DNA of 64,000 nucleotides, taken from Pseudomonas sp. R5-89-07. GTDB taxonomy: Bacteria > Pseudomonadota > Gammaproteobacteria > Pseudomonadales > Pseudomonadaceae. A program made the translations under genes and the position numbers. Positions 26,613 through 37,918 of this stretch are shown piece after piece (the first letter of the stretch is position 1; each line of letters begins with the position of its first letter). Under the pieces are notes generated by a model. It was not told where the DNA came from. It saw only the letters and a list, made by a program, of their open reading frames with translations, and did no database searches. The stretch lies in NCBI RefSeq assembly GCF_003851685.1, contig NZ_CP027727.1, positions 682,001-746,000 of the forward strand. Reading direction: 5' to 3'.

Positions 26613-29384
26613 TCAGGAGGGGGCGTGTTCGGGCCGCTGTTGGCGCTGCGCCACCCAGAACTCCACCAATTCACGCAACTGCGACAGCTCCACCGGCTTG
26701 GCCATGTGTCCGTCCATCCCGGCCTGGCGCGCGCGCTCCTTGTGTTCCGAGAGGATGTGCGCGGTCAGCGCTACCACCGGCGTGCGCACACGTTGATGGC
26801 TGACTTCCCACGCGCGCAACTGCTGGGTAGCGGAGAAACCGTCGAGGACCGGCATTTCGCAGTCCATCAACACCAGGTCATAGCGCTGGGCTTTCATCGC
26901 CTCCAACGCTTCTTCGCCGTTGCTGGCGGTGTCCGGGTTGAGGTTGAGCTTGCCAAGCATGCCGCGTATCACTTTGGTGGAGATGCTGTTGTCTTCGGCC
27001 ACGAGGATGCGGAAGTCGCTGGGCACCGTAATGGCTGCGGGCGTGGCAGGAGTGGGGCGAGGGTGAGCCGCGCCTTTGCTGCGTTGGGTCAGTTCGTCGG
27101 CCAGGGTGGTCTTGAGGGTGTAGCCGGCCACCGGTTTGGCGAGGATGCGCTTGATCCCGCAGTTGCGCGCGATGATCTTGCTCGGCGCGTTGCTGATGCC
27201 GGTGAGCATGATCAGCAGGATATCGTGGTTCAGGCTCGGGTCTTCCTTGATCTTCGCCGCCAGTTGCATGCCGGTCATGCCGGGCATGTTCTGGTCCAGC
27301 AGCACCACGTCGAAGTAATCGCGCAAGTGCGCCTTGGTGCGCAGCAGGGCCAGGGCCTCTTTGCCCGACGCCACGGCGCTGACGTTCAGGCCCCAGGCCG
27401 AGCATTGCTGCAACAGCACCTTGCGGCAGGTGTCGTTGTCGTCCACCACCAGCACGCGGGCGTCCTTGAGCGGGCCGTCGAGGTCGGAGGTCGGATGCTC
27501 GAGGCGCTCCGGGTCCAATGGCAGGGTCAGCCACAGGGTGCTGCCTTGATGGCTGCCGCTCTTGATACCGAATTCGCCATTCATCAGCAAGATCAACTGG
27601 CGCGCGATCACCAGGCCCAGGTGGCCGCTCAAGCGTGTCGCCGAGAGGAAATTCTTGCTGTGCAGTTCGCTGTGCAGCAGAGCGTCGCGTTCGGCGGCCT
27701 CCATCGGTACGCCGCTGTCTTGCACGGCAATGCGCAGGCGCGGCTTGGTGCTGCGTTCGTCGAGGGCCACGACGATCAGCACTTCGCCTTCGTCGGTCTT
27801 CTGCAGGGCGTTTTCCAGCAGGCTCAACAACGCCTGGCGCAGGCGTGTCGGATCGCCGCTGATCACGCGTGGCACCTGGGGCTGGATGAAGCTGATCAGC
27901 TCGACATTCTGCTGCTCGGCCTTGGCGCGGAAGATGCTCAGGCAGTCGTCGATCAGCGCGTTGAGGTCGAACTGCACATCGTCGAGTTCGATCTGCCCCG
28001 ACTCGAGCTTGGAGATGTCGAGGATTTCGTTGATCAGCGTGAGCAACTCGTTACCGGCGCTGTGGATGGTCTGCACGTAGTCGCGCTGTTTCACCGACAA
28101 CGGCGTGCCCAGCAGCAACTCGGTCATGCCCAGCACGCCGTTCATGGGGGTGCGGATTTCGTGGCTGATCTTCGCCAGGAATTCGGCCTTGGCGGCGATT
28201 TCGGCGTTGCTGGCGGCCAGGTCGCGGCTGAGGCTGAAGCGGGTTTCGACAATGGCGCGCTGGCGCTCGCCCAGGGCCAGGCTCATCAGCAGGCCGCTGA
28301 GGCAGATGAAGCTGAGCAGGGTCACGATCAGGCCTTGCGGCGCCACCAGCGTAAGGCCGAGCAGGGCGGGAAGAATGATCAACGTGCCGATGTTGAACAC
28401 CACCATCCCTGCCACGAACAGGCGCGCCGGGCGATAGCCTTTCTGCCAGTGATAGGCCGAGACAAACAGCATGCTCAGGCCGGCCAGCGCCACCAGGGCA
28501 TAGGTGATGATGTTCAGCGGCAGGGTGTTGACGAACAACAGCAACAGGCCGCACAGCACGATCAACAGGATGTCGGCCATCAACAGCTTGTTCAGTGGGT
28601 GCGGGCCCAGGGGCATGAAGAAGCGATAGGCAAACATCAGCCCGCACGGAGCGGTCAGCAGCAGGGCGAGATAGGCGCCGGGGGTTTGGATCGCGTGCCA
28701 GTTCGGCAGCCACGGCCCCACCACGTTGAGCAGCAATGCCAGGCTGAGCAGCAACAGGCATTCGCAGGCGGCCAGCCACAGGCTGCTGCGCGAGCGGTGG
28801 TAGGCGAAGCGCGTGAGATTATGCAGGATCAGCATCAACAGCACGCCGAACAGCAGGCCGTAGACCAGCGTCTGGTTCTGGTTGGCGGCGGCCAGTACAG
28901 CCGGTTCAAGGGTGATGTAGGGGCGCAGTTCGTGCTCCGACACCAGGCGCAGGTAAACCTCCAGCGGGCGCTGGCTCTGCGGCATCGGCAGCATGAAGTC
29001 ACTGCTTGGCAGCGGGCGGTTGGCCTGGGGCTGGCGCGTACCGGTGGTTTGCTGTTCCACCAGGGTGTCGCCGTCCAGCACATAAAGGCTCAAGTGTGCG
29101 AGGTCTGGCGCAAACACCCGCAGCACTTGTTCATGCTTGCCGGGTTGCAGCTTGAAGCGTACCCACAACGCACCGTCCGGCTGCGCGGCGGTAATGCGGT
29201 CCAGTTCGATGGGGCTGAATTGATTGGTGTAGCGCGAGGAACGGATATCGCTCAGCTGCAGGTCGGCCTGTTCATCGAGCAATACTGCCCAACCACTGCC
29301 TTGCGCAGCGGCTTGAGCCGGGGCCAGGCAGAGCAGGGTCAGTAGACTGACGGTAAAAGCTATGGCGATCCTGAGCCAGCGCAC
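26613..29384 (-). CDS. retS: Hybrid sensor kinase RetS
   Basis: 923 residues. Order: signal peptide (1-26); periplasmic 7TMR-DISMED2 domain (about 35-165); seven membrane helices (about 170-385); histidine kinase (about 400-625) with phospho-acceptor in [15 protein letters not shown]; receiver 1 (about 640-765, Asp in [13 protein letters not shown]); receiver 2 (about 795-915, Asp in [13 protein letters not shown]). This architecture next to purD is that of RetS, which inhibits GacS and so shifts cells from biofilm to acute-type behaviour. The ATP site is degenerate: the G1 box reads VQDSGVPM instead of DxGxG, and the G2 region reads [10 protein letters not shown]. The start is GTG at 29384 with an AAGGGA site. 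Confidence 0.94.
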   Translation of the reverse strand: MRWLRIAIAFTVSLLTLLCLAPAQAAAQGSGWAVLLDEQADLQLSDIRSSRYTNQFSPIELDRITAAQPDGALWVRFKLQPGKHEQVLRVFAPDLAHLSLYVLDGDTLVEQQTTGTRQPQANRPLPSSDFMLPMPQSQRPLEVYLRLVSEHELRPYITLEPAVLAAANQNQTLVYGLLFGVLLMLILHNLTRFAYHRSRSSLWLAACECLLLLSLALLLNVVGPWLPNWHAIQTPGAYLALLLTAPCGLMFAYRFFMPLGPHPLNKLLMADILLIVLCGLLLLFVNTLPLNIITYALVALAGLSMLFVSAYHWQKGYRPARLFVAGMVVFNIGTLIILPALLGLTLVAPQGLIVTLLSFICLSGLLMSLALGERQRAIVETRFSLSRDLAASNAEIAAKAEFLAKISHEIRTPMNGVLGMTELLLGTPLSVKQRDYVQTIHSAGNELLTLINEILDISKLESGQIELDDVQFDLNALIDDCLSIFRAKAEQQNVELISFIQPQVPRVISGDPTRLRQALLSLLENALQKTDEGEVLIVVALDERSTKPRLRIAVQDSGVPMEAAERDALLHSELHSKNFLSATRLSGHLGLVIARQLILLMNGEFGIKSGSHQGSTLWLTLPLDPERLEHPTSDLDGPLKDARVLVVDDNDTCRKVLLQQCSAWGLNVSAVASGKEALALLRTKAHLRDYFDVVLLDQNMPGMTGMQLAAKIKEDPSLNHDILLIMLTGISNAPSKIIARNCGIKRILAKPVAGYTLKTTLADELTQRSKGAAHPRPTPATPAAITVPSDFRILVAEDNSISTKVIRGMLGKLNLNPDTASNGEEALEAMKAQRYDLVLMDCEMPVLDGFSATQQLRAWEVSHQRVRTPVVALTAHILSEHKERARQAGMDGHMAKPVELSQLRELVEFWVAQRQQRPEHAPS

Positions 29385-29485
29385 GGCGAAGTCCCTTCGT
29401 AGGTGAATGCACGGGTTAACTATGCGCGGGGCGGCATGAGTACGGCAAGGGCCAGAGGCCCTTGCCTACCCGAACGGATAGCTAC

Positions 29486-30778
29486 TCAGTTGCTCTCGCC
29501 ACGCTCACGGGCAATGGCGCGGTAGCCGATGTCGGTGCGATAGAAGCAGCCTTTCCAGTCGATTTTCGCGGCCAGCTTGTATGCCTGTTGCTGCGCGGCG
29601 TCGACACTGGCGCCCATCGCGGTGGCGCACAGCACGCGGCCACCGGCGGTGACGACCTTGCCGTCCTTCAGCGCAGTGCCCGCATGAAACACCTTGCCTT
29701 CCAGCGCCGCTGCGGCGTCCAGGCCTTCGATCACATCGCCCTTGGCGTAATCGGCAGGGTAACCGCCGGCCGCCAGCACGATACCGACGCTCGGGCGTGG
29801 GTCCCACTGGGCTTCGACCTTGTCCAGGGCCTGGGCCAGCGCGGCTTCCACCAGCAGCACCAGGCTCGACTGCAGGCGCAGCATGACGGGTTGGGTTTCC
29901 GGGTCACCGAAGCGGCAGTTGAACTCGATGACTTTCGGGTTGCCGGCTTTGTCGATCATCAGGCCGGCGTAGAGGAAACCGGTGTAGACGTTGCCTTCGT
30001 CGGCCATGCCGCGCACGGTCGGCCAGATCACCAGGTCCATGACGCGCTGATGCACGTCGGCGGTGACCACCGGAGCCGGGGAGTAAGCGCCCATGCCGCC
30101 GGTGTTCGGGCCGCTGTCGCCGTTGCCGACACGCTTGTGGTCCTGGCTGGTGGCCATTGGCAGGACGTTCTTGCCGTCGACCATCACGATGAAGCTGGCT
30201 TCTTCGCCGTCGAGGAACTCCTCGATCACCACACGAGAACCCGCATCACCAAAGGCATTGCCGGCGAGCATATCGCGCACGGCATCCTCGGCTTCCTGCA
30301 GGGTCATGGCGACGATCACGCCTTTACCGGCGGCCAGGCCATCGGCCTTGATCACGATCGGCGCGCCTTTTTCACGCAGGTAAGCCAGGGCCGGCTCGAT
30401 CTCGGTGAAGTTCTGGTAGTCGGCGGTCGGGATCTTGTGGCGCGCCAGGAAATCCTTGGTGAAGGCTTTCGAACCTTCCAGCTGAGCGGCGCCTGCGGTC
30501 GGGCCGAAGCAATCCAGGCCACGGCTGCGGAACAGGTCCACGACGCCCGCAACCAGCGGCACTTCCGGGCCGACGATGGTCAGCGAGACGTTTTTTTCTG
30601 CGAAGTCTGCCAACTGCTCCAGCGCCAGCACGTCGATCGCGACGTTTTCGCACTTGGTTTCAATGGCGGTACCGGCGTTGCCGGGGGCAACGAAGACTTT
30701 CTGGACGCGTGGGTCCTGGGCTACTTTCCAGGCCAGGGCGTGTTCACGGCCACCGCTGCCAATGATCAAAACATTCAT
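29486..30778 (-). CDS. purD: Phosphoribosylamine-glycine ligase
   Basis: 430 residues. N-terminal MNVLIIGSGGREHALAWK; ATP-grasp with VIKADGLAAGKGVIVAM and IEEFLDGEEASFIVM; EFNCRFGDPETQPVM near the catalytic Mg site. It catalyses the second step of purine synthesis. It follows purH after a 150-base gap with a REP doublet. The start has an AGAGG site at good spacing. Confidence 0.98.
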   Translation of the reverse strand: MNVLIIGSGGREHALAWKVAQDPRVQKVFVAPGNAGTAIETKCENVAIDVLALEQLADFAEKNVSLTIVGPEVPLVAGVVDLFRSRGLDCFGPTAGAAQLEGSKAFTKDFLARHKIPTADYQNFTEIEPALAYLREKGAPIVIKADGLAAGKGVIVAMTLQEAEDAVRDMLAGNAFGDAGSRVVIEEFLDGEEASFIVMVDGKNVLPMATSQDHKRVGNGDSGPNTGGMGAYSPAPVVTADVHQRVMDLVIWPTVRGMADEGNVYTGFLYAGLMIDKAGNPKVIEFNCRFGDPETQPVMLRLQSSLVLLVEAALAQALDKVEAQWDPRPSVGIVLAAGGYPADYAKGDVIEGLDAAAALEGKVFHAGTALKDGKVVTAGGRVLCATAMGASVDAAQQQAYKLAAKIDWKGCFYRTDIGYRAIARERGESN

Positions 30779-30810
30779 TTCAAAAACCTCTGAGAAACGC
30801 TGTGCTTCTT

Positions 30811-30911
30811 TGTAGGAGCGAGCTTGCTCGCGAAGGTCGTGAACGATGACGAGGGGAACCTGACACCCCGTGGCGTTTTTGAGTTTTTCGCGAGCAAGCT
30901 CGCTCCTACAG
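30811..30911. repeat. REP doublet (GTAGGAGCGAGCTTGC class) between purH and purD
   Basis: Inverted TGTAGGAGCGAGCTTGCTCG copies flank a spacer whose reverse complement resembles those at 1681 and 6996 (CATCGTTCACGACC against TATCGTTGACGATC), so this doublet lies in the opposite orientation. Confidence 0.9.
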
Positions 30912-30928
30912 TAGAGAAGCGGTGCTGT

Positions 30929-32536
30929 TTAGTGGCGGAAGTGGCGCATGCCAGTGAAGACCATGGCGATACCCGCTTCGTCGGCCGCGGCGATGACTTC
31001 AGCGTCACGCATCGAACCACCCGGTTGGATCACGGCGGTCACGCCGGCTTTCGCGGCGTTATCCAAACCGTCACGGAACGGGAAGAACGCATCGGAAGCC
31101 ATGACCGAACCCACCACTTGCAAGCCGGCGTGTTCAGCCTTGATCGCGGCGATACGGGCCGAGTTCACACGGCTCATCTGGCCAGCGCCGACGCCGATGG
31201 TCTGGCGGTTCTTGGCGTAGACGATGGCGTTGGATTTAACGTACTTGGCCACTTTCCAGGCGAAAATCAGGTCATTGATCTCTTGCTCGGTCGGGGCGCG
31301 CTTGGTCACCACTTTCAAGTCGTCGCTGCCGATCATGCCGATGTCGCGGCTCTGGACCAGCAGGCCGCCATTGACGCGCTTGTAGTCCCAGGCAGCGGCG
31401 CGCTCAGCCGACCATTCGCCGCAGGCCAGCAGGCGCACGTTGGCTTTGGCCGCGACGATGGCGCGGGCCTCTTCACTGACGCTTGGCGCGATGATCACTT
31501 CAACGAACTGACGCTCGACGATGGCCTTGGCCGTCTCGGCATCCAGTTCACGGTTGAAGGCGATGATGCCGCCGAATGCCGACTCGGTGTCGGTGGCGTA
31601 GGCCAGTTCGTAGGCCTGGCGGATCCCGCCTTCAGCGTCCGGGCTCACGGCTACGCCGCACGGGTTGGCGTGCTTGACGATCACGCAGGCCGGCTTGACG
31701 AAGCTCTTCACGCATTCCAGCGCGGCGTCGGTGTCGGCCACGTTGTTGTAGGACAACTCCTTGCCTTGCAGCTGGGTCGCGGTGGCGATACCCACTTCGG
31801 CTGGCTTGGCCTCAACGTAGAACGCCGCGCTCTGGTGCGGGTTCTCGCCGTAGCGCATTTCCTGGGCCTTGATGAACTGGCTGTTGAAGGTGCGCGGGAA
31901 CTGGCTGCGGCCTTCTGTGCTCAGGGTTTCAGCGGCCTGGTTCACGGTGCCCATGTAGTTGGCGATCATGCCGTCATAGGCCGCGGTGTGTTCGAACGCC
32001 TTGAGCATCAGGTCGAAACGCTGGGCGTAGGTCAGGCCGCCGGCCTTGAGGCTTTCGAGCACCTGGGCGTAGTCGCTGGCGTTAACCACGATGGCCACGT
32101 CTTTGTGGTTCTTGGCCGCCGAGCGAACCATGGTCGGGCCGCCGATGTCGATGTTTTCGATGGCGGTCGGCAGGTCGCAGCCTGGCTTGTTGATGGTGGC
32201 TTCGAACGGGTAAAGGTTAACGGCCACCAGGTCGATCGGCTTGATGCCGTGCTCGTTCATGATGGCGTCGTCGATACCGCGACGGCCGAGGATGCCGCCG
32301 TGGATTTTCGGGTGCAGGGTCTTGACCCGACCGTCCATCATTTCCGCGAAACCGGTGTAGTCCGCGACTTCTACTGCGGCCACGCCGTTGTCCTGCAGCA
32401 GTTTGAAGGTCCCGCCCGTGGAGAGGATTTCCACGCCCAGGGCTTCCAGCTCCCGGGCAAATTCGAGGATCCCGGTCTTGTCGGAAACACTGATCAAGGC
32501 GCGGCGGATCGGCAGGCGGGTAGTCTGGTCGGTCAT
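30929..32536 (-). CDS. purH: Bifunctional AICAR transformylase / IMP cyclohydrolase
   Basis: 535 residues. The N-terminal cyclohydrolase (1-200) shows [20 protein letters not shown] and [18 protein letters not shown] [16 protein letters not shown]. The transformylase half has the KHANPCG catalytic motif ([14 protein letters not shown]) and ends GMRHFRH. It performs the last two steps of IMP synthesis. The ATG at 32536 is preferred over upstream in-frame starts, by family. Confidence 0.98.
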   Translation of the reverse strand: MTDQTTRLPIRRALISVSDKTGILEFARELEALGVEILSTGGTFKLLQDNGVAAVEVADYTGFAEMMDGRVKTLHPKIHGGILGRRGIDDAIMNEHGIKPIDLVAVNLYPFEATINKPGCDLPTAIENIDIGGPTMVRSAAKNHKDVAIVVNASDYAQVLESLKAGGLTYAQRFDLMLKAFEHTAAYDGMIANYMGTVNQAAETLSTEGRSQFPRTFNSQFIKAQEMRYGENPHQSAAFYVEAKPAEVGIATATQLQGKELSYNNVADTDAALECVKSFVKPACVIVKHANPCGVAVSPDAEGGIRQAYELAYATDTESAFGGIIAFNRELDAETAKAIVERQFVEVIIAPSVSEEARAIVAAKANVRLLACGEWSAERAAAWDYKRVNGGLLVQSRDIGMIGSDDLKVVTKRAPTEQEINDLIFAWKVAKYVKSNAIVYAKNRQTIGVGAGQMSRVNSARIAAIKAEHAGLQVVGSVMASDAFFPFRDGLDNAAKAGVTAVIQPGGSMRDAEVIAAADEAGIAMVFTGMRHFRH

Positions 32537-32566
32537 CTCAATTTCCATCAAAAGCAAAGGAGTCAG

Positions 32567-32600
32567 CAAAAAAGGCGACCGTTTTTACGCGGGCGCCTTT
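32567..32600 (-). terminator. Rho-independent terminator after fis
   Basis: Read on the minus strand, AAAGGCG and CGCCTTT pair around a 17-base loop and are followed by a T-run (CGCCTTTTTTG). It ends the dusB-fis transcript just before purH. Confidence 0.8.
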
Positions 32601-32617
32601 CTGGTTTGATTGAATGC

Positions 32618-32938
32618 TTACAGCAAATCGTATTGCTTGAGCTTTTTGCGCAAGGTGCCACGGTTGAGGCCCAGCAGCTCACTGGCTTTGGTCTGGTTGC
32701 CCTTGACGTAGTTCATCACGCTTTCGAGCAAGGGCGCCTCGACTTCGGAGAGCACCAGGTTGTACACGTCCGTGACGGAAGCACCCTCAAGGTGGGCGAA
32801 ATAATTGTGCAGCGCCTTTTCGACACTGCCGCGAAGGGTCTGGCCTTCTTCGCTCGGCGTGTTGAGGTGCTGTTTCAAATTGACGTTGTCGCTCACGGGT
32901 GTTGTTCCACTCACTAAAGTCTCGGTCATCATCGTCAT
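32618..32938 (-). CDS. fis: DNA-binding protein Fis
   Basis: 106 residues. The C-terminal helix-turn-helix [20 protein letters not shown] (about residues 81-100) is nearly invariant among Fis proteins. Nucleoid protein that bends DNA and controls rRNA and growth-phase genes. It overlaps the dusB stop by 4 bases, the conserved dusB-fis operon. In-frame ATGs at codons 3 and 4 are alternative starts. Confidence 0.97.
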   Translation of the reverse strand: MTMMTETLVSGTTPVSDNVNLKQHLNTPSEEGQTLRGSVEKALHNYFAHLEGASVTDVYNLVLSEVEAPLLESVMNYVKGNQTKASELLGLNRGTLRKKLKQYDLL

Positions 32939-33948
32939 GCGGCCACCCCTTCTCCATCCCCTGTTCCCAGGCTCTTGTCACGTTCGGCGAAGAACTCACG
33001 AACGGTGGCGACCTGTGCCTGCGTTTCATCCAAACGATTGAACTGAGCGCGAAATTCCTTGGCGCCCGGCAAGGTGGCGAGGTACCAGCCGACATGCTTG
33101 CGAGCAATGCGTACGCCCATCACATCCCCATAGAAGGTGTGCAGGGCGGTCAGATGCTCTAGCAGAATACGTTCCACCTCGGACAACTCCGGTGCCGGCA
33201 ACACGTCGCCGGTACGCAGAAAATGTTCGATCTCACGGAAAATCCATGGCCGCCCCTGGGCGGCCCGGCCGATCAACAAACCGTCGGCACCGGTTGCATA
33301 CAGCACGCGCCGGGCCTTTTCGGCAGAGTCGATATCGCCATTGGCAAACACCGGCATCGACACGGCCTGCTTGATCGCGGCAATCGTGTCGTACTCGGCT
33401 TCACCGGTATAAAGGTCGGCGCGGGTGCGGCCATGCACCGCCAGCGCTGCAATCCCTGCCTGTTCGGCGATCTTCGCCACCGTCAGGCCATTCTTGTTGT
33501 CCCGGTCCCAACCGGTACGAATCTTCAGGGTTACCGGCACATCGACTGCGGCGACAACGGCCTGCAGGATCTCGGTAACCAACTGCTCATCTTTCAACAA
33601 GGCGGAACCTGCGGCCTTGTTGCAAACCTTCTTGGCCGGGCAGCCCATGTTGATGTCGATGATCTGCGCGCCCAGCTCCACGTTGGCCCGGGCTGCGTCC
33701 GCCAGCATTTGCGCATCACCGCCGGCGATCTGCACCGAGCGCGGCTCGGGATCACCTTCGTGGATCATGCGCATCCGCGATTTGCGGGTGTTCCACAAAC
33801 TCATGTCGCTGGTGACCATTTCAGAGACTACTAGACCCGCGCCCAAACGTTTGCAGAGCTGACGAAAGGGCTGGTCGGTGACACCCGCCATCGGGGCGAG
33901 GATCAAGCCGTTGTGCAATGTATATGGACCGATGCGTACCGCCGACAT
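32935..33948 (-). CDS. dusB: tRNA-dihydrouridine synthase B
   Basis: 337 residues. FMN-binding TIM barrel: [20 protein letters not shown] near the N-terminus, [20 protein letters not shown] with the catalytic cysteine at about 100, and [17 protein letters not shown]. It reduces uridines in the tRNA D-loop. First gene of the dusB-fis operon, with a good sigma-70 promoter upstream. Confidence 0.97.
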   Translation of the reverse strand: MSAVRIGPYTLHNGLILAPMAGVTDQPFRQLCKRLGAGLVVSEMVTSDMSLWNTRKSRMRMIHEGDPEPRSVQIAGGDAQMLADAARANVELGAQIIDINMGCPAKKVCNKAAGSALLKDEQLVTEILQAVVAAVDVPVTLKIRTGWDRDNKNGLTVAKIAEQAGIAALAVHGRTRADLYTGEAEYDTIAAIKQAVSMPVFANGDIDSAEKARRVLYATGADGLLIGRAAQGRPWIFREIEHFLRTGDVLPAPELSEVERILLEHLTALHTFYGDVMGVRIARKHVGWYLATLPGAKEFRAQFNRLDETQAQVATVREFFAERDKSLGTGDGEGVAA

Positions 33949-33999
33949 AGGACTTCCCTGTTGTGGGGCCGGATCATTAGAGTTCGAAAAAGGGTTGGC

Positions 34000-34028
34000 A
34001 TGATACCCGCTCTCGATGACGGGTTAAA
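34000..34028 (-). promoter_or_regulatory. Sigma-70 promoter of dusB-fis
   Basis: On the minus strand TTTAAC (-35, 34028-34023) and TATCAT (-10, 34005-34000) are separated by exactly 17 bases. The start would lie near 33993, about 45 bases before the dusB ATG. Confidence 0.65.
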
Positions 34029-34133
34029 GGCTGAATTGGATAAAATCTGAACAGTTATTTTTTTATCGCCATCGGTTTGGTTGGTGCCGGCGCAGTCAAT
34101 AATCTGCCGTCAAACCTTGGTTGCGGCGTGGCC

Positions 34134-35351
34134 TCACTCGGGCGAATGGAAGCTCAGGCTGTAATTCACGGCTTTGTTGCCTGGGTCGAGGATGTCCAGG
34201 GAAATGTGGATCGGTGTCTGCGAAGGCATCTCGCTGACCCCGGCCAGCTCGCCGCTGAGGTACTCGGCGGGCTTGAAGCGCCGACTGGCGATCAGGCCGC
34301 CGTTGAGGTCGGCAAAGCGCAGTTCCAGCAGCGGGAAGGGCTGGGAGAAGGTGGCGCGGTTGTAGATGATCGCGTCCACCACCAGCGCGCCGGCGAATTC
34401 CGGGTGGCTGCGCACCACCAGGTTGCTGCTCTTGATATGGGCGATATCGACCCGTGATGGCACGCTGCAGCCCAGTTTCGGGCACAGTTGCTGGAACCAT
34501 GGGCGGTAGGCGTCCTGCCGGGCCAGCTCGTCGAATTGATAGGCGATGTACTGGCCCGCCAGGCCGGCGGCGGCGAGCAATACGAGGATGATCCAGGTCA
34601 GGCGCCGACCCCAGCCGGACGGGCGTTTCTGCGTATACAGGTGCAGCGGGTCGTCCTCCAGGTCCTGGAACACGTCGTCATGGGCACCGGACTCGGCGCG
34701 GGGTCGCTTGCGCCGTGATGGCGGGCGGTCATCGAGTGCGTCCGCCGATGGCGTCAGGGGCGTGAACGGTGGGTCTGGCTCGTCGTCGTGCGGGGTCGAG
34801 CGCAGTGGCGGTTCGTCGTCGATGCCGTCGCTGTGAAACGACAACGACGGTTCGGTGCGCTCGCTTGGCTCCGGCTCGGCTTCATCAGGCTGCACGCGCT
34901 CTTGCGGCGGCTCGCTGAACAGGCTGGCGGCCCACTTTTCTTCCTCGGCTTTGATCGTGTTGCGGCTGGCGCTGAGCGTTTCTTCCTTGTGCCGACGGTC
35001 GGCCCCGGGCTGGCGGCGTTCTGCGCCGACGGGCTGGGTGTGCTGAATCTCGCGGCGCTCGAGCTTGGCCAGTTCCTCGTCCAAGTCCAGGTTGTCCAGA
35101 TCCAGCTCTTCGGCGGTCCACTGTTTCTGGCTTATTGCACGCGGCGGCGCAGGCGTTGGCTCAATCGTGGTGGGCTGCTCAGGTTCCGTCGTCGACGCCT
35201 GAGCCCGTTGCTCCAGCAACTGGCGAGCGGCATTGAACACCTGCAGGCACGAGCCGCAGCGCACCACGCCACGGGCCACGCTCAACTGAGCGTGGTTGAC
35301 GCGAAAGCGTGCTTGGCAGTGCGGGCACTGGGTGACGAAACTGTCGGTCAT
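34134..35351 (-). CDS. Zinc-ribbon DUF3426 membrane protein
   Basis: 405 residues. An N-terminal zinc ribbon (VTQCPHCQARF...VVRCGSCLQVF, two CxxC pairs) is followed by a long charged, probably disordered region (about 50-245), one membrane helix (about 252-272, LTWIILVLLAAAGLAGQYIA) and a DUF3426 C-terminal domain. The same gene follows prmA in P. aeruginosa (PA4851 by my recollection). Function unknown; regulatory or envelope-associated. Confidence 0.88.
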   Translation of the reverse strand: MTDSFVTQCPHCQARFRVNHAQLSVARGVVRCGSCLQVFNAARQLLEQRAQASTTEPEQPTTIEPTPAPPRAISQKQWTAEELDLDNLDLDEELAKLERREIQHTQPVGAERRQPGADRRHKEETLSASRNTIKAEEEKWAASLFSEPPQERVQPDEAEPEPSERTEPSLSFHSDGIDDEPPLRSTPHDDEPDPPFTPLTPSADALDDRPPSRRKRPRAESGAHDDVFQDLEDDPLHLYTQKRPSGWGRRLTWIILVLLAAAGLAGQYIAYQFDELARQDAYRPWFQQLCPKLGCSVPSRVDIAHIKSSNLVVRSHPEFAGALVVDAIIYNRATFSQPFPLLELRFADLNGGLIASRRFKPAEYLSGELAGVSEMPSQTPIHISLDILDPGNKAVNYSLSFHSPE

Positions 35352-35381
35352 GCGGCCATCCGATTCAGACAAGCGCTCATT

Positions 35382-36260
35382 CTAGCGCCGACGACCGCTG
35401 ATGCGTACCCAGCCGTCACGGTTGGCGATAGGGTCCAGCTCGAAATCCTTGGCGTAGGCCGCAGCGACGTCTTCACCCTGCTCGGCGAGAATGCCCGACA
35501 GCGCCAGGCGCCCGCCAGGCTTGACCAGGCTCGACAGTTGCGGCGCCAGCGACACCAGCGGCCCGGCGAGAATGTTGGCGACCAGCACATCGGCCTGTAC
35601 CTGGGGCAGGTCTTCAGGCAGATAAAGTGGGAATTTGGCTTCAGGGATGTGGTTGCGCCCGGCGTTATCGCGGGAGGCTTCCAACGCTTGCACGTCGATA
35701 TCGGTGCCCACGGCCTCCTTGGCGCCCAGCAGCAGAGCGGCGATGGCCAGGATCCCCGAGCCGCAGCCGAAGTCGAGCACGTTGCTGTCGGTCAGGTCCT
35801 GGCCGTCCAGCCATTCCAGGCACAGCGCGGTGGTGGGGTGAGTGCCGGTGCCGAACGCCAGGCCCGGGTCCAGCAGCAGGTTGACCGCATCCGGCTCCGG
35901 GGCGGCGTGCCAGCTCGGGACGATCCACAGGCGCTGACCGAACCGCATGGGCTGGAAGTTATCCATCCAGCTGCGTTCCCAATCCTGGTCTTCGATCACT
36001 TCGCTGTGATGCTCCGGCAGTGGGCCGCCGGTGAGCAGTTCCATATGGGCCAGTACGCTGGCGGCATCGGTGCCGTCTTCGAACAGGGCCAGCAGATGGG
36101 TGTGGGACCACAGCGGGGTGGTGTTGAGTTCGGGTTCGAAGATCGGCTGGTCTTCGGCGTCCATGAAGGTCACCGACACGGCGCCGACTTCGAGGAACGC
36201 GTCTTCGTAGGTTTCGGCTTGTTCTGGGCTGATGGCGAGACGGACTTGCAGCCAAGGCAT
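35382..36260 (-). CDS. prmA: Ribosomal protein L11 methyltransferase
   Basis: 292 residues. N-terminal L11-recognition part [20 protein letters not shown]; class I SAM domain with [20 protein letters not shown] and [18 protein letters not shown]. It trimethylates L11. An in-frame ATG three codons earlier (36269) is possible. Confidence 0.97.
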   Translation of the reverse strand: MPWLQVRLAISPEQAETYEDAFLEVGAVSVTFMDAEDQPIFEPELNTTPLWSHTHLLALFEDGTDAASVLAHMELLTGGPLPEHHSEVIEDQDWERSWMDNFQPMRFGQRLWIVPSWHAAPEPDAVNLLLDPGLAFGTGTHPTTALCLEWLDGQDLTDSNVLDFGCGSGILAIAALLLGAKEAVGTDIDVQALEASRDNAGRNHIPEAKFPLYLPEDLPQVQADVLVANILAGPLVSLAPQLSSLVKPGGRLALSGILAEQGEDVAAAYAKDFELDPIANRDGWVRISGRRR

Positions 36261-36367
36261 GGCGGGCACCTTTGAAAAAATGAGTGTGCAGCCGGGGTGG
36301 GGCTGCGAAAGCGCGCAAGTTTACGCGAGCGAACAGCAGAAGACGACATTACTGAATGAATGCGGAC

Positions 36368-36464
36368 CAAATGTGGGAGGGGGCTTGCCCCCGATTGCAG
36401 TGCGTCAGTCTCAGTATCTGTAACTGATCCACCGCCATCGGGGGCAAGCCCCCTCCTACATTTG
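36368..36464. repeat. REP doublet between accC and prmA
   Basis: Inverted CAAATGTGGGAGGGGGCTTG copies; the second has a C-to-T change (CTCCTACATTTG). Confidence 0.9.
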
Positions 36465-36500
36465 AACGGTGTACATCTTGGACATCGCGGTTCCAGAAAC

Positions 36501-36528
36501 AACAAAGCCGCCCGAAGGCGGCCTTGTT
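36501..36528 (-). terminator. Stem-loop terminator after accC
   Basis: AACAAGGCCGCC and GGCGGCTTTGTT pair around a TTCG loop on the minus strand. A short T-rich GTTTC follows, so termination may be partial. It lies 12 bases beyond the accC stop. Confidence 0.7.
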
Positions 36529-36539
36529 GGGTGGAGCAC

Positions 36540-37901
36540 TTACTGGTTGGCCAGCTTGTGTTCCAGGTAGTGAATGTTCACACCACCCTCGCAGAAGCCT
36601 TCATCACGAACCAGGTCCCGGTGCAGCGGGATGTTGGTCTTGATGCCGTCGACCACGATTTCGTCCAGGGCGTTGCGCATACGGGCCATGGCCTCGTCGC
36701 GGGTCGCGCCCCAGGTGATCAGCTTGCCGATCAGCGAGTCGTAGTTGGACGGAACCTTGTAGCCGCTGTACAGGTGCGAATCCACACGTACGCCGTTGCC
36801 GCCGGGCGCGTGGAAATGCTTGACCAGGCCAGGGCTTGGGATAAAGGTTTTCGGGTCTTCGGCGTTGATCCGGCACTCCAGGGAGTGGCCGTGCATCTTC
36901 ACGTCGTCCTGGGTGAAGGACAGCACGTTGCCAGCGGCGATGCTGAGCATCTCCTTAACGATATCGATACCGGTGACCATCTCCGAAACCGGGTGTTCTA
37001 CCTGCACGCGAGTGTTCATCTCGATGAAGTAGAAACGGCCGTTCTCGTAGAGGAACTCAAAGGTACCGGCGCCACGGTAGTTGATGTCGATGCACGCCTT
37101 GACGCAGCGTGCCAGGACTTCCTGGCGCGCTTTTTCGTCCAGGCCGGGTGCCGGTGCTTCTTCCAACACCTTCTGATGACGACGCTGCAGGGAGCAATCG
37201 CGGTCGCCCAGATGGATGGCGTGGCCCTGGCCGTCGGACAGTACCTGCACTTCCACGTGACGTGGGTTGGTCAGGTACTTTTCCAGGTAGACCATCGGGT
37301 TGCCGAACCAGGCGCCCGCTTCGGAGCGGGTCTGCTTGGCGGCTTCGATCAGGTCTTCTTCCTTGTGCACCACGCGCATGCCGCGACCACCACCACCACC
37401 GGCGGCCTTGATGATCACCGGGTAGCCGACTTCGCGACCAATGCGCAGAGCGGTTTCCTCGTCTTCAGGCAACGGGCCGTCGGAGCCAGGAACGGTTGGC
37501 ACGCCGGCCGCGATCATGGCGTCCTTGGCCGATACCTTGTCGCCCATCAGGCGAATGGTTTCGGCTTTCGGGCCGATGAAGGCAAACCCGGATTTTTCCA
37601 CCTGTTCGGCGAAATCGGCGTTTTCCGCAAGGAAGCCGTAGCCTGGGTGAATGCCATCAGCGCCGGTCACTTCGGCCGCAGCGATGATGTTCGAGACTTT
37701 CAGGTACGAGTTCGTGGCCAGTGGCGGGCCGATGCAGATGCTTTCGTCCGCCAGTTTCACGTGCATCAATTCGGTATCGGCCGTCGAGTAAACAGCGACG
37801 GTCTTGATGCCCTCTTCCTTACAGGCGCGCAGGATACGCAGCGCGATCTCGCCGCGGTTGGCGATCAGGACTTTTTGCAGTTTCTTCGCAGGTTTCAACA
37901 T
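36540..37901 (-). CDS. accC: Acetyl-CoA carboxylase, biotin carboxylase subunit
   Basis: 453 residues. Starts [23 protein letters not shown]-grasp glycine loop [34 protein letters not shown] at the catalytic core. It carboxylates the biotin on AccB with bicarbonate. The ATG at 37901 has a GGAG site 9 bases upstream, so the longer frame to 37922 is rejected. Confidence 0.98.
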   Translation of the reverse strand: MLKPAKKLQKVLIANRGEIALRILRACKEEGIKTVAVYSTADTELMHVKLADESICIGPPLATNSYLKVSNIIAAAEVTGADGIHPGYGFLAENADFAEQVEKSGFAFIGPKAETIRLMGDKVSAKDAMIAAGVPTVPGSDGPLPEDEETALRIGREVGYPVIIKAAGGGGGRGMRVVHKEEDLIEAAKQTRSEAGAWFGNPMVYLEKYLTNPRHVEVQVLSDGQGHAIHLGDRDCSLQRRHQKVLEEAPAPGLDEKARQEVLARCVKACIDINYRGAGTFEFLYENGRFYFIEMNTRVQVEHPVSEMVTGIDIVKEMLSIAAGNVLSFTQDDVKMHGHSLECRINAEDPKTFIPSPGLVKHFHAPGGNGVRVDSHLYSGYKVPSNYDSLIGKLITWGATRDEAMARMRNALDEIVVDGIKTNIPLHRDLVRDEGFCEGGVNIHYLEHKLANQ

Positions 37902-37918
37902 CGAAGGCGCTCCGCGGT

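Noticed and set aside
26625..29345. 906-residue plus-strand frame
   Set aside because: Antisense shadow of retS, created by G/C at third codon positions; no start site or domain.
30824..32917. 697-residue plus-strand frame
   Set aside because: Antisense shadow of purH and fis; begins in a REP element.
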